Source: Chara braunii
Lineage: Eukaryota > Streptophyta > Charophyceae > Charales > Characeae
Reading direction: 5' to 3'
Assembly: GCA_003427395.1 (NCBI GenBank)
Contig: BFEA01000180.1
Coordinates: forward strand, 498,288 to 535,737
DNA: 37,450 nucleotides
Position 1 is the first letter of the stretch, and the number at the start of each line of letters is the position of its first letter. The notes beneath the pieces were generated by a model, which made no database searches, was not told the DNA's origin, and saw only the letters and a program-made list of their open reading frames with translations. This document shows positions 22,215 through 33,689 of this stretch, in pieces. The translations under genes and the position numbers were made by a program.

Positions 22215-22609
22215 NNNNNNNNNNNNNNNNNNNNNNNNNNNNNNNNNNNNNNNNNNNNNNNNNNNNNNNNNNNNNNNNNNNNNNNNNNNNNNNNNNNNNN
22301 NNNNNNNNNNNNNNNNNNNNNNNNNNNNNNNNNNNNNNNNNNNNNNNNNNNNNNNNNNNNNNNNNNNNNNNNNNNNNNNNNNNNNNNNNNNNNNNNNNNN
22401 NNNNNNNNNNNNNNNNNNNNNNNNNNNNNNNNNNNNNNNNNNNNNNNNNNNNNNNNNNNNNNNNNNNNNNNNNNNNNNNNNNNNNNNNNNNNNNNNNNNN
22501 NNNNNNNNNNNNNNNNNNNNNNNNNNNNNNNNNNNNNNNNNNNNNNNNNNNNNNNNNNNNNNNNNNNNNNNNNNNNNNNNNNNNNNNNNNNNNNNNNNNN
22601 NNNNNNNNN
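22215..22609. other. Assembly gap (395 N)
   Basis: The flanks align to 30517 and 30899 in the 3' LTR, so 381 bases with GTT, TTA and CTT simple repeats are expected here. The N length is close to that. Confidence 0.97.
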
Positions 22610-22693
22610 AAGTGCTTTCATTTCTTTCGCAATTGGGTGGCATTGTCTTTCATTGTGAATTTGCACTTGGGAAATGACCAGGATCGTAACAAT

Positions 22694-22705
22694 TGGTATC
22701 GGAGC
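22694..22705 (+). other. Primer-binding site, tRNA-iMet type (copy 2)
   Basis: TGGTATCGGAGC two bases after the LTR end, identical to copy 1's site. Confidence 0.88.
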
Positions 22706-24043
22706 GGACTTACTTGCTGGCGAGAGGTGTTAGTCACCCTAACCCTAATTCCGAATTAGGTTAAGGCTGACCTAATCTCGGATTAGGGTTGGGAAGTTAG
22801 GGTTAAGTGGGGCAGCGAGGTATGGGGATGCTGCCCCCACGTGGTTAGGTCATGTAGGGTCGACATTGGACCCAACCAGGTTGCTTGAGTGAATGTATGG
22901 GGTGGCGAGACACAAAGGAGGCTGAGTGGAGTAAGCGAGAGGGAGTAGAGAGTGAGAGGTACTCGCACCTGGAATCTGGACTTCAGGAAGACATTGAGTG
23001 ACTTTTGGGCTTCCCCTCAAGAGGGAGACTTGATTGGAGGCTGCCATATCTGCATCGGATTGCTGCAAGTTGCTACTTTGGTCTTCAGGCATCGACGGGG
23101 GATCCGGCTTTGCAACAGGGGTGTAGGAAGGCCCTCTTAGTCATGCTAGGACACTTCGTGTAGTGGTAGCTAGGGGTCAGGAGGACTTACATGAGAGGGG
23201 AGTGATCCATTATCCATCTTTGGAGGTCGGGCCTCATAGGTAAGTGTTGTGTGACCTGGGTAAGCCCGTGGGCGGTTGCTTGGTGCTTCATGGCCTGTTG
23301 GGGGTGTGCTGGGTTCTCTTCCTTTTCTCTGCGGTCTTGGTTGTGTGTGTGAGCTTGCGGATTGCTTTCTCACCTGATGGATGGATGGATGATGTATCTA
23401 CTCTAAATGACATATCTTTCTACGGTGCATTGTCTTTTCATTTCTGAACGGCTGTAGAAGTAAGTTCTTGTTGAAAGTTGTCTTTCCCTTTTCAGTACGG
23501 TAGAGACAGTTTGGGACCGACTTGGTACCCCTATCACGTTGGTCCTGGTCCACGGCCTACTTGGGACCACTCGGGACCCAGTGGGACCAGGCCCAACGGG
23601 ACAGGACCTTTTGGGCCCAGATCTGTTGTCGCCAGTGCATTTCTTTGTTGCGCTGAACTTGGGGGACATACGGACAGCAAGGGCATTCTTTCAAGGGGAT
23701 CTTGACTGATCTTACCGCCTGTTATCACATACTGCCCCGCGTCTGACTCGACGACCATCTGCACCCCTCGAAATCTCCATTGCTGCAGTTAGTTTTCTTC
23801 GGCTGACTTATTGTGATGCATGTCCCTTGTCAGGTTAGACAAGAGGGGATCTCCAACTGATCTGATGGGGACCGTTCTATAAGTCAGTCCTCTCTTCCGT
23901 TTTTTTTTTTGATTATTTTATTTATTTATTCTTTTTTTCGTTGCGTGCCATTCTCTGAGTCTAAATGAATTGTCGCCCCGGCTAGGAGTTCTACCTTCTT
24001 CTCTGTGTGAACTTTCTGATTGTTTCATTCATCTGAACTATCT
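22706..24043 (+). other. Untranslated leader of copy 2
   Basis: No gene is visible. It conserves the inverted repeat near 22744-22760, the CCTGGTCC/GGACCAGG pair (23544-23551, 23584-23591), the GTAAGTG donor-like site with GT at 23240-23241, and the TTGCTGCAG acceptor-like site ending at 23788. Confidence 0.7.
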
Positions 24044-25660
24044 ATGTCCGACATCGAGACCTGTGCGCAGACAGCGAGAAGAGAAGAAAGGGAGAGAGAA
24101 GGTGTTCTGTTTGAGAGTGTGAGAAGGGGCAAGAGGAGTGTTCGTCCAAATGTCAGGAGAGAGCGGACCCCTCTTGAGAGATCTACTAACCCCCCTTCCT
24201 CCGGCATGGCAAACATCGCATATGCCCAATGGCAGGCCATGCTGGACGCAGCGGACGAGAGTCATAAACCGTTCTTTCAAAAATTGTATGACGACGCCGT
24301 ACAGAGAGAGAGGGAGGCAGAGGCAGCAGCCAGGGCTACAAGCATAGCTGCTCAGGTGGCCCTCCTACAGGTCCCGAAAGCCAATGCTGACCGGTTCCAG
24401 GAGAGGCTACCTGCTGCCGTAGCAGCCTTGGTTCAACTGCGGAACTTGGAGGATCTTGAGTCCCGTGTAACAGCGTTGGAGTAGCGGAACCAAGAGCTGC
24501 AGGCTGAGATAATCAGCCTCAAACAGTCCCAACTGTCTGCCCCCCGCCCTCCTAACTCTCGACCTCCCAAATGCAGGGACATCAGCCCAAAACGACTTAG
24601 TCCTTACTGGCATTCAGTACAGCGGTCCCATGGTGGACAAGCGGGCGGCCACGCTGCCGTCCAAGTACGACGGGAAGGCAGACATCACCTCTTGGATTAG
24701 TTCCATGCGGTCATACTTCGAGGTCATGCGGACACCGCAAGAGGACCGAAGTATGATCATGGGGACTAATACTGAGCCCGCCGTACGAAACCACATTGAG
24801 CTCCAAGTTGTTGCTGCAAACTATGAACGCATAGACCTGACTGAATGGCTGAAGGTAACCCCTGTACGCACCCTTGAGGACCTTCTCCTCGCACGGTACC
24901 AAGACAAGCATGCTGCGCTCAAGGCTAGGCTGAAGCTTGAGGCCCTCAAGGGTCAGACATGGAGGTCCTCCATGCAAGCTTTGGAACAGCACTTGACTGG
25001 TTTGTTCACTACTCCGGATTTGGGTATGACCGATGTGTCTTGTATGGATGTAGTCATGGGAGTGGCCCCCAAAGAATACCTCTCCCTGTTGGCACTCAAA
25101 GACCATACCACCTGGCGAGAGCTCATGACGGATCTAGTCAACCTAGAGGCCAAGGACCTCGCCAGGCGGAAGAAGGCACCCGCTGCAGGTGGGAAACCAC
25201 AACGCAAGCGGTTTGGAAGCAGCAACCAGCTTGCACTGCATGATCATGGGGAGGCTGAAGATCAGTCCTATGCGGATGATCTGTCTGACTCTAGATGACG
25301 ATCTAGAGCCGGACTCCGATATGGGTTGTTCCTCATCAGCCATTGAGTCCGACGTAAATGAAGAAGAAAAACTTAATGCTTTCAGAAAGACTGCTTCAAA
25401 CAAGGGGCCTAACTGTGGTTCAGGTAAGGGAACTGTTGTCCACCTCCCCAAAAACGCAAAGATTCCTGAGAAATGGGAGGATGCATCAACCAAGCCTTGG
25501 GAAGCCCTCCGTATCAGTCAAAAGGAATGGGAAAGAAGATCTATGGGCATGTTGTGCAGGACTGTTATAGACTGCAGGGAAACAAGCAAGGGGCGTAGAG
25601 GAGTCATCAGCACTCCCTACAACAAGGGAAGCTGGAACATCAGTTGCAGGCCCCTCTGAT
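24044..25660 (+). pseudogene. gag: gag of copy 2 (broken)
   Basis: The start ATG at 24044 (MSDIET) is in frame with the coiled-coil-like N-terminal segment, which ends at TAG 24482-24484 where copy 1 has CAG. A linker of roughly 115 bases present in copy 1 is missing near 24570. The capsid-like part is open at 24630-25298, the longest intact stretch in either copy (222 codons, with DITSWISSMRSYFEV and LEALKGQTWRSS). A 4-base insertion near 25287 then shifts the frame, and an acidic segment continues to about 25500. The zinc knuckle is largely deleted: only GHVVQDC remains near 25545-25565. Confidence 0.83.
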
Positions 25661-26278
25661 GAGCCTGAATCTGATCAACAACCTACTCTTGAAGCCCGGA
25701 ATGAAGCTGATTTCAAGGCTGCTGCAGTTCATGTGCTGTACACTGAGCCTTGGGAGGAGTCTAAGGAAGTTGACTTCCACGCTCACATGGAACATTGGCT
25801 GCAGCTCAAGCAGCAATGCCGTGTTCAAGGGAGTGTGGAACTGACCTTCTTTAAACTACTCATCAACCGCCGATACATCCGCGTGCTGATTGACAGTGGT
25901 TCAACCACTAATTTCTTTTCTCCTAACGGGATTCGTAAGGCGGGCCTGGGAACGAAGCAAGTGGAACTGCAGAACCCTTGTTAGACCCAGGTGGGCAACC
26001 AAGAGGTTGTCACTTCCACTCATGCTGTCAAAGGTGTGCGCATCACCTTTGACAAGGACCGCACTGTCACACATGAGCTCAACTTCTATGTCATGGACAA
26101 GTGTCCGTTCGACGCAGTCATTGGCTTGGGCTGGCTAAAGGCTCATTGCCTAAGGACCACGTGGGCGGACAATCAGTTCGTGGTGCTTGATGCCAAGGGG
26201 AACGAGCGTACCGTCTTATTAGATGAGACGCGCGAGTCCCCTGTGACTCTTCTAAGTGCAAACAAATTCTGCAGGTGA
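25661..26278 (+). pseudogene. pol: Aspartic protease domain of pol, copy 2
   Basis: The frame 25733-25984 carries LIDSGST with the catalytic aspartate codon at 25892-25894, so the normal D-S-G is kept. It is cut by TAG at 25982-25984 (CAG in copy 1). The next stretch 25991-26278 ends in TGA at 26276-26278, within CAGGTGAGTG where copy 1 reads through. Confidence 0.86.
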
Positions 26279-28016
26279 GTGCGCAGGCGCAAGGAAGCTG
26301 AGTTTGTACGTATAGCTCTTGTAAAGCCTCTCCATGTGCCTTCTACTTTTGCTGCATTTCCTGCCTCTGAAGGTAACTCTACCTCTACTACTTCTACTTT
26401 TGTTCCATCTACTTCTACTGTAAATAATCAACCCACTTCTGATCAGAATGCTTCAAAGCCAGTTGTAATTGCTGTAAATTCCCAATTTGATTTTCTTTCT
26501 CCTGATGAGGATGATCCTCCACCGGAAATCCCAGCAAACATTCGCCATCTATTAGATCGATTTCCTGAAGTCTTGGCTGAACCTTGCGGAGTTCCCGAGT
26601 GTCCAGTCAAACACAAAATCGAGATAATAGAAGGGAGTGTTCTGCCAAAGGGCTGCGTCTACCGTATGGGACAAGGCGAGTTGGAGGAGCTGCGGAGACA
26701 AATTGATGACATGATTGATCGCGGATGGATTAGGCCCAACGAGTCTGAGTTTGGCGCACCTGTCTTGTTTGTGCCGAAGAAAGGAGGCAAACTCCGGATG
26801 TGCATTGATTATCGTGGCTTGAACCGGATCACAAGGAAAAATGTCTACCCTTTGCCTCGTATAGATGACCTGTTAGATGCGGCCGGTGGTTGCAAAGTCT
26901 TCTCCAAGATCGACCTCAAGTCTGGCTACCACCAGATTTGCTAAATCAACATACAACAAGATTGTATCATGGGTTCAAATTGCGTGAAATATGTAAATTG
27001 ATCTAATTGAGGCATGAAGTTGATCCGAGCGACCAGCACAAGACTGCATTCAAGACACGCGATGGGCTGTACGAATTCATCGTTATGCCCTTCGGTCTTA
27101 CGAATGCACCAGCCACATTTCAGTGCCTCATGGACAAGGTACTCGGCCATCAACTTAACAGGTTTGTGGTTGTGTATCTTGATGACATTCTGATTTTCAG
27201 CAAGTCCATGGATGAGCACGTCAAGCCTCTCGAGGCTCTCGAGGAGGTTTTGCAAGTCCTCAAAGAACGCAACTGGACCTCAACTTGGAAAAATCTGAGT
27301 TTGGTAGGGACAGTGTCATCTACCTCGGGCACCGGTTGTCTGCAAACGGCCTTGAGCCGGAGGCAACCAAGGTTGAGGTCATTCGCGACTGGCCTCAACC
27401 GGCGAATGTACGCGAGCTGCGTTCTTTTCTTGGTTTGACTTCTTATTACCGGAAGTTTGTACCCAGATTTTCTGTTATTGCTCACCCACTCTCGAGACTG
27501 ACAAGTAAGAACGTTGCTTATGTGTGGTGTGAGAAATGTGAGATTGCGTTCCAAGCCTTGAAAGAGGCTTTGGTGAGTCATCCTGTGCTCCGCATTGCGG
27601 ATCCCAACCTCACGTTCGTAGTCACTACGGACGCGAGCCAGTTTGGGATTGGTGCAGTGCTGCAACAAGATGATGGCGATGGCCTGCGTCCGGTCGAATA
27701 TTACAGCAAACGCATGCCCAGCCACAAAGTAGCTACTTCCACATATATGCGTGAGCTCTACGCCTTGCACGAGGCGCTCACACATTGGAAGCACTACCTT
27801 TTGGGTCGACACTTCAAGGTCTATTCAGATCACCAGACCTTGCAATGGATTAAGACGCGAAATGATCTTTCCCCAACGATGACCTGCTGGCTGCATGACA
27901 TTGATGTCTTTAACTTCGAACTAAAACATAAGAAAGGCTGTTATAACCGTGTTGCTGATGCTTTGTCGCGCCATCCCGAGTATTTGACTTGCCTTGTGGG
28001 TTCATACGACCTCTGA
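26279..28016 (+). pseudogene. pol: Reverse transcriptase and RNase H of pol, copy 2 (interrupted)
   Basis: The first part (26279-26938) has a Ser/Thr linker and RT blocks up to [13 protein letters not shown] 77-base insertion at 26939-27015 splits the domain. The second part has [10 protein letters not shown] and the catalytic YLDD at 27175-27186. A one-base loss near 27275 shifts the frame. From 27285 the thumb, connection and RNase H (TTDASQFGIG, SDHQTLQW, VADALSR) are open until TGA 28014-28016, which is CGA in copy 1. The GLNR residues missing from copy 1 are present here. The domains are otherwise well preserved. Confidence 0.93.
26939..27015. other. 77-bp AT-rich insertion in the RT gene
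   Basis: Copy 1 has CAGATT joined directly to GAAGTTGATCC, apart from its own 8-base duplication. Here 77 bases starting TGCTAAATCAAC and ending TTGAGGCAT lie between them. Its ends are weakly inverted (TAAATCAA near the start, TTGATCTA near the end). It has no GT...AG intron borders and no clear target duplication. Origin unknown. Confidence 0.8.
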
Positions 28017-29570
28017 AGGAAACTGAAGGAGGATCTGGCTGAACACACCACCAAGGATCCGGACCTAAGTCCCATCCTTGAGTAGCTCAAGGGTGACCCT
28101 AACAGTTAGCCTGATTTTCATGAATGCGAGGGTCTTGTATTCCGCGGGTATGGGAAGTATGACCGTTTGTGTGTACCCAACCATGCGCCTCTCCGAACTC
28201 ATTTCTTGGATTTGGCACATGGTCGGAGTGGACATTTTGGCTTTGAGAAGACTTATGGAAGTCTTCTGCGGCAATTTGATTGGCCAGGAATGAAGGGATC
28301 TGCTAAGAAATTCATTGCTGAATGAAGTATGCCAAAGAGTCAAGGTCCACAAGCATAAGCCTTATGGCCTATTGAGACCTTTCCCCATTCCTAATGGACC
28401 CGGTGAATCGATTTCCATCGACTTCACGGACATGGGAAAGGTGAGTGAGACTGGGAATTCACAAGTCATGGTCATTGTGGACCGCTTCTCCAAATTTATG
28501 AACTTGACTCCTCTCCCTCCTCATGCCCCGACTGAACTTGTCATAGAAGAATTCCATTAGCAGTACATTCTGCAGTCCGGCGTCCCGAAAACTATTGTGA
28601 GTGATCAAGACACCAGATTCATCAGCAAAGATTGGAAAGACCTCACATCTCAGATCTACGACATCAAACTAAACAGGACTTCTGGTCGACACCCCGAAGC
28701 CAACGGATTGGCTGAGGAGATCAACCAGACTGTCATCCAACTGCTTCGCGCACTAATTGTTCCAGATCAGAACACGTGGGACAAGGAATTACACAAAGTG
28801 AAGGGGCTGTACAACAACTCCATTCACTCTGCGATTGGTGTGACACCAAACCAATTGCAGTATGGATGGCCGATGCGTAACCCCCTCTCCTATCGGTTCC
28901 CCGAACGGTCACCTGGTCTGATGCCCCGACATGCCTGCCTACAATGCCAAGTACGCACGCTTGCTCAAAGCTGTTACATCAGCTATGAACAAGCGCCAGC
29001 ATGCCATGATCAAACATGCCAATAAGTTGCGCAAAGAAGAAAAATTCAAATTAGGGGATTATGTCTGGGTCAAAATGTCTGAGTTTTTTTATGAAGAGGG
29101 CATATCACGGAAGCTTCTTCCATTGTACTACGGCCCTTGGCAGATTCTGAAGGTAGTCGGGGATGACTTTGGCCCTTCATTTGTGATCGACGTGCCTCCT
29201 CATCTGCGCACGTATCCGGTCTTTAATGCGTCCAAACTATTCCCACACATTAATGATGAGACCTTTCCTTTCCGAGACCCGATGATACCTCGCCCTATCG
29301 ACGGCGGCCATGGACATAATCGTATCTCACTAGGGCAGAGGGAGGAACAGACAGTATAAGGTTCACTTCCTCTATCACCCTTTGACTGAATTCTTCTGGA
29401 TCGATCGGAAAGAGCTGCTAAAGAGTGCTCCCCGTGTTGTGAACGCTTACGAAAGACAGATCACCGAGGGATCGACCGCTAAGTTCGTAGTGACAATGAC
29501 TCCTCATGGATTGACCAAGTCTCTTTTTCTGATGTACTCCTACGATGCGTTCTGTACCGACTCTAATTGA
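28017..29570 (+). pseudogene. pol: Integrase with GPY/F and chromodomain-like tail, copy 2 (broken)
   Basis: The zinc region keeps HGRSGH (H where copy 1 has N), but a one-base loss near 28325 destroys the C-x2-C. The DDE core keeps all three residues: Asp 28420-28422, Asp 28603-28605 and Glu 28714-28716. Stops lie at 28083-28085 and 28558-28560, each CAG in copy 1. The frame shifts near 28930. The GPY/F module (LLPLYYGPWQI) is near 29116-29148. After another shift near 29330 the chromodomain-like part reads KVHFLYHPLTEFFWIDRKEL and ends at TGA 29568-29570. This tail is complete here but partly deleted in copy 1. Confidence 0.9.
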
Positions 29571-29599
29571 GTTACTCGCTCGAAGGGACCTCGCTCTCG

Positions 29600-29611
29600 A
29601 GAGGGGAGTAA
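29600..29611 (+). other. Polypurine tract of copy 2
   Basis: AGAGGGGAGTAA directly before the 3' LTR start at 29612. Confidence 0.85.
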
Positions 29612-30828
29612 TGTAATGACCCGCCAAAAACACAGACTGAGAACACTGCTGATTTCTGGGATTTGTCACTGGAATGAATGCCTTGTTGTGATTCCCGCAT
29701 TCTGCTGTGGTTCCAAGTCTGTGTGTGTGCGTGCCTGCTGGTTTGCATGCCTGTCTAAGTGCTTGCCGGTTGCGTGTGTGTGCGTACATGCTGGTTTGCA
29801 TGCCTGTCTGAGTGCTTGCCGGTTGGGTATATGTCTGTGTGACCCGCAAGGGTACTTGTTGGTTGCAAGGCCCCATCGGGCCGGTACTTACCTGTGGCCG
29901 TGACTGTGAGGGTTGCAGGGGGGTCAACACGCCGGTAGCGGGGGGTAGGCCCACGACACTTAGAGCAGTTGAGGAAAAACACTCAAGTAGCAGGTAGGCC
30001 GAGCAGAAGAAGACAAAAAGTTGGCATTTTTTTAGGCCCAGTAGCGGTAGGTTAGAGGTAGGCCGGTACCAGTCCAAGTAGCCCGGGTCTAGGGCCTGTG
30101 CGGACAATAACAGAGCCTGCAATGATGTTTCCCTCCGAAAGGGAGGAGGTACCGGTTGCTGGGAGGCCACTCGGCCTAGGAAGTCACTGCCCAGGAGGCC
30201 GGTAGGCCGCTATATCTTCAGGAAGAGCGAAGAGCTCTTCCTCATTTGCGGTGTGCAAGGATTGGCGACATGCTGTTGGAGCACAGCGCTCGAGGTACAG
30301 CGCTGCTTGGAGGGAGAAGGGCCGCTGGGAGCTCAGCCCGGCTATGGCGAGCAACCCAGCTTGAGGATGAGGAAGAAGGTGGCATGGTAGGAGAGTGGCG
30401 GGGCACTTACCTAGCTATGGTAGACACCATCTTCATCACCTTGTTGGGCGCTGCATCTGGAAGGCCCCAATTGGGGTAGTGCGGCACTAAGGAAGCTCGA
30501 GGTAGAGTCAGGCATAGCGGACCAAGTCAGCAGCAGCATAGCTGCTTTGGGTTGTCCTTTGGACATCAGGGCAAGGCCCTCATTAGTCCGCCATAGCCTA
30601 TGCATGAGAGAGGAGGCTGAAGGAGGGAAGCCATAGCTATGGTGGACTGGTTGTTGTTGTTGTTGTTGTTGAGTTGAGTCAGCAGTAAGAGGGAACTTCG
30701 GATATTGATTATGGTTCATCCATTCGTTGTTATTATTATTATTATTGAGAGAAGAATAAGATTGGTGAAGAGGTGGAGGAGGAAGAAGGTGGAGAGAGAA
30801 GGGGGAATTGTCATTGATCTTGCTGGTG

Positions 30829-30860
<32 letters not shown>

Positions 30861-30980
30861 CTTCTTCTTTACCTCTCCTCTAGTCTTTATCTCTTTGCAA
30901 GTGCTTTCATTTCTTTCGCAATTGGGTGGCATTGTCTTTCATTGTGAATTTGCATTTGGGAAATGACCAGGATCGTAACA
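29612..30980 (+). repeat. 3' LTR of copy 2
   Basis: TGTAATGAC to GATCGTAACA, 1369 bases, complete. It includes a GTT run near 30651-30671, a TTA run near 30729-30746 and a long CTT run (30831-30870). Confidence 0.96.
30831..30870 (+). repeat. CTT microsatellite in the LTR
   Basis: About 13 CTT units. The matching place in copy 1's LTR (near 953-970) has only a few, and in copy 2's 5' LTR it falls inside the assembly gap. Confidence 0.9.
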
Positions 30981-31876
30981 CTTTAGAAGATAATAGTCTC
31001 AAGTCCTTAGCTCCAACCTCATAGATTCAAGTGAATGGTCAAAGCCTGGAGAGGTTCAAGCGAAGGTCTAACATCAATTACAACTCGTTGCCCTATCAAG
31101 GGTGAGCAAAAATAGTGTAAGCGCTAGTCCTTTTACTGTTATCCCAACTGCCTCTAGGATCAAATACCCAGTTTGCCGAAAAGGTGCCATGCAGATTTAC
31201 TACTTCCCATAGTCCTCTCCATTAAGGTCATAGCTCGTCGTTCATCGCATCTGCTTATCGCCGTGTATGCCTAATTGAATCATACGAGGCAAACTTCACA
31301 CTTTCATGGCTATATAAGTTGAACAACCGCTTAGAACCCAGACTCCAGGATTTCCGTCCATACTCATAAAAAAAACTTTTAGCGTCCTTAGCCTAACCCT
31401 CCTTGAAGTCGCTCGACGACTTCTAACATAATAGGCTCCCTTACACATCTTTGGCCTCACTCTAATGCAAAAGCACCAAGTTGCTTTCATGACCACTCAG
31501 ATAACCCTTTCGATCATAGTAGCTACCTTATAGGGTCAAGTCCCTCAATGGACGTTCTGAGCCCGACGTCACCTTATCTTACCCTAACCATACCAACCAT
31601 GCAAAGCAACGTCCAAACCCGTCAACTATCATGGTTCGAAGGGGTACCAACTCCAACTTTCATCCTACTAGTCAGCGTGCATTAGCGCATAGTCAAAACG
31701 CTTATCCCTCTTGTGCTATCCCCACTGCACTAGTCAAAACCAACTCACACATCTCTCCATCCAATACCATCAATCGATTAACCATAAAATTTCAAAGAAA
31801 ACTTTCCATTTTGCTTAGTTTTCACTTTCCCATACCCGGATGTCGTTCCACCAGGGACAATGGTAGGCAACTGTTA
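30981..31876 (-). other. Leader of element A after its primer site
   Basis: About 0.9 kb between A's primer-binding site and the copy 2 insertion. No ORF or RNA gene that I can support. In A's direction it continues at 21315 and below. Confidence 0.65.
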
Positions 31877-31894
31877 TCCCCGGCAACGGCGCCA
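31877..31894 (-). other. Primer-binding site of element A, tRNA-Asp type
   Basis: The plus strand reads TCCCCGGCAACGGCGCCA, identical to the 3' end of plant tRNA-Asp(GUC) with CCA as I know it. The minus strand is thus an 18-base perfect primer site, two bases from the LTR edge at 31897. This fixes A's orientation. Some plant Ty3/gypsy lineages such as Athila are reported to use tRNA-Asp. Confidence 0.88.
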
Positions 31895-33689
31895 CCTGTC
31901 GAGCGCATCGGTCCGGCACCGCACAAGGCAGGGCGGGACGCTCCCGGCCGCGTCACGCAGGAGTTGGTCTTAATCCTCCTCGCGAATACATAATGGAGCT
32001 TCCGCAAGCCGCTCCGCCCGAGTGCTCCAACCATACCTCTCGCGAGCCCCTATAATAGGATAGGGCCTACGTGAGGCACGACTTACCTCCACCTTACGGG
32101 AGCTGTCACCTCCCTTCGGTGGGTGTATCCCCGCTGAGCTACCAGTCCACAGTACGAAAGCTAATCAGTTGCAATCGCAGAGGTGGACCATCCGAGGGCG
32201 TTTCTCGTTCGCTGTAGCATAGGGGGTACACGCGGTTTTACGCCTCTATCGGACCCGCATGTGAACCGACGCCTTGGGGGGCTGAGGTCCCAAGCGCGAT
32301 TCGTCGTCGGTCGACCAGAACGCATCACACACACCACGCGTACACCACTTTAAAGAACTCAAAATTTAAAAACAGACACACATATACATATACAGAACGA
32401 CTCAAAACAAAGAACGCGACAACACTCCTAATCCCTTAGTAGCCATCCCATAACTCTCCGATGCTGAAATTGGATAGGCGTCTCGCACGACATTTAGTAT
32501 AAAATAGCACGGACGCAGGGCTACTCTCATATCGACTCGCAATGCAAGCATACGCAAGCAGTCGCAATGATGGCGTACTATGTAGTACCCACACTCATGG
32601 AGTCCTCGTTAATCTTGAGGGTCACATTCGACACGTAAGTGTCGATTGACACTCGCCTCGAGGGAATGATTTCTCGACGCTGGACAACCGCCAAGTGCGG
32701 TTGAGAACCACACCCTCTTCTGCACCCTGCGAAGAGTGGGTGGTACACAAGTTCATACCTGTGGTGGCAATCGTCTCTTATCGCCCTGGAGACCAGCTCT
32801 ATCATCCAGGGCCTGGAGAGAAATCAAGGGGTTTGACATTGGCGGCTGCCACGGACTACAACGTCCAACTATAAAAACCTCTAAAAAGCAAAGGATAACA
32901 GGGGATCTCCCTTTTCTCTCAAAAACATAATCTGTTTAACGCTTATGCGCGGTCACAGTAGGTCGCGCGAAACACTCAAGACATATGTATTTACATATAT
33001 AGAGAGGGTTATACTTATGTGACGATCACTTCTCACAATCACAGTGGGACTCCTCTCGCCATATATATGTATATGATCGTGGGCAGTCAAATCCAAAATC
33101 CGAACCACTAAACATACATGCAATCACATCAAAGAGTCAACCGAAAGTCAATGCACTACACGGGGTCAACTTCAACTATTCTCTGTACTCACACCCCTCG
33201 CTTTAGCCATACAAGCCTCACTCTTGTGCAACTCCTCAAAATAAAATACTCAGTAATTTCGTTAAATGGCCATTCAAATAAAGTCCGGGCGAAAACACAA
33301 CAAAACAAATCAAATCATAAGGCTAAAGCCTTTAGGTTAAGTGACAAGGGTGAATTGGAATTGAGTCATAAACCGACGAATCGGCAACCGACCTGTTATC
33401 GGTGATAACAAAAGATGATGATGATCCTCGTAGGATCAAGCTGAATCTAGCCCAAATCCTGAATCAATCGATCAAGAAGAACTGTAACACAAGACAGGTC
33501 AATCCCCAAGCTAAATCTACAAGTCCATGGAGAATAATCTTCATATCACGATCTTGCTCAAAATCATTCTATTTAACTAAGCCTAAGTCTACCTTTAAGC
33601 AAGTGTCAAAAGAAAGGTAGACCCTGGCAGAATCTCCTCTATACAGAGTGGATTTTTCAGGATTGCCACCTGTTAAAATATAATCTAAC

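Larger units (their letters stand above)
21316..22691 (+). repeat. 5' LTR of copy 2 (contains assembly gap)
   Basis: Runs from TGTAATGAC to GTAACA, 1376 bases including the 395-base N run. The 3' LTR has 381 bases in place of the gap. Relative to copy 1 it lacks part of the 5' sub-region (the 'tagtggtaggagtgtcggg' stretch). Confidence 0.95.
21316..30980 (+). mobile_element. Ty3/gypsy LTR retrotransposon, copy 2 (full length, decayed)
   Basis: A complete element of the same family as copy 1: 5' LTR 21316-22691, primer site, leader, gag, protease, RT, RNase H, integrase, chromodomain-like tail, purine tract and 3' LTR 29612-30980. It is nested in element A's internal region. The two LTRs differ by roughly 15-20 bases over the first 390 or so (about 4% by eye). 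Coding parts have many stops and frameshifts, several of them C-to-T changes relative to copy 1, plus a 77-base insertion in RT. Confidence 0.95.
21312..30984. repeat. Target-site duplication CTTT flanking copy 2
   Basis: CTTT at 21312-21315 directly precedes the LTR start TGTAATGAC, and CTTT at 30981-30984 directly follows the LTR end GATCGTAACA. Four bases match; a fifth does not. Ty3/gypsy elements usually make 4-6 base duplications. Confidence 0.8.

Noticed and set aside
26274-26284. CAGGTGAGTG as a splice donor in copy 2 pol
   Set aside because: Copy 1 reads AAAACAGTG at this place, no matching acceptor is evident, and the change also makes a stop. Mutation is the simpler reading.
29418-30170. 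250-codon minus ORF across the pol/LTR border
   Set aside because: It is antisense to copy 2 and crosses the purine tract and LTR start. It is a shadow frame kept open by GT-rich repeats.
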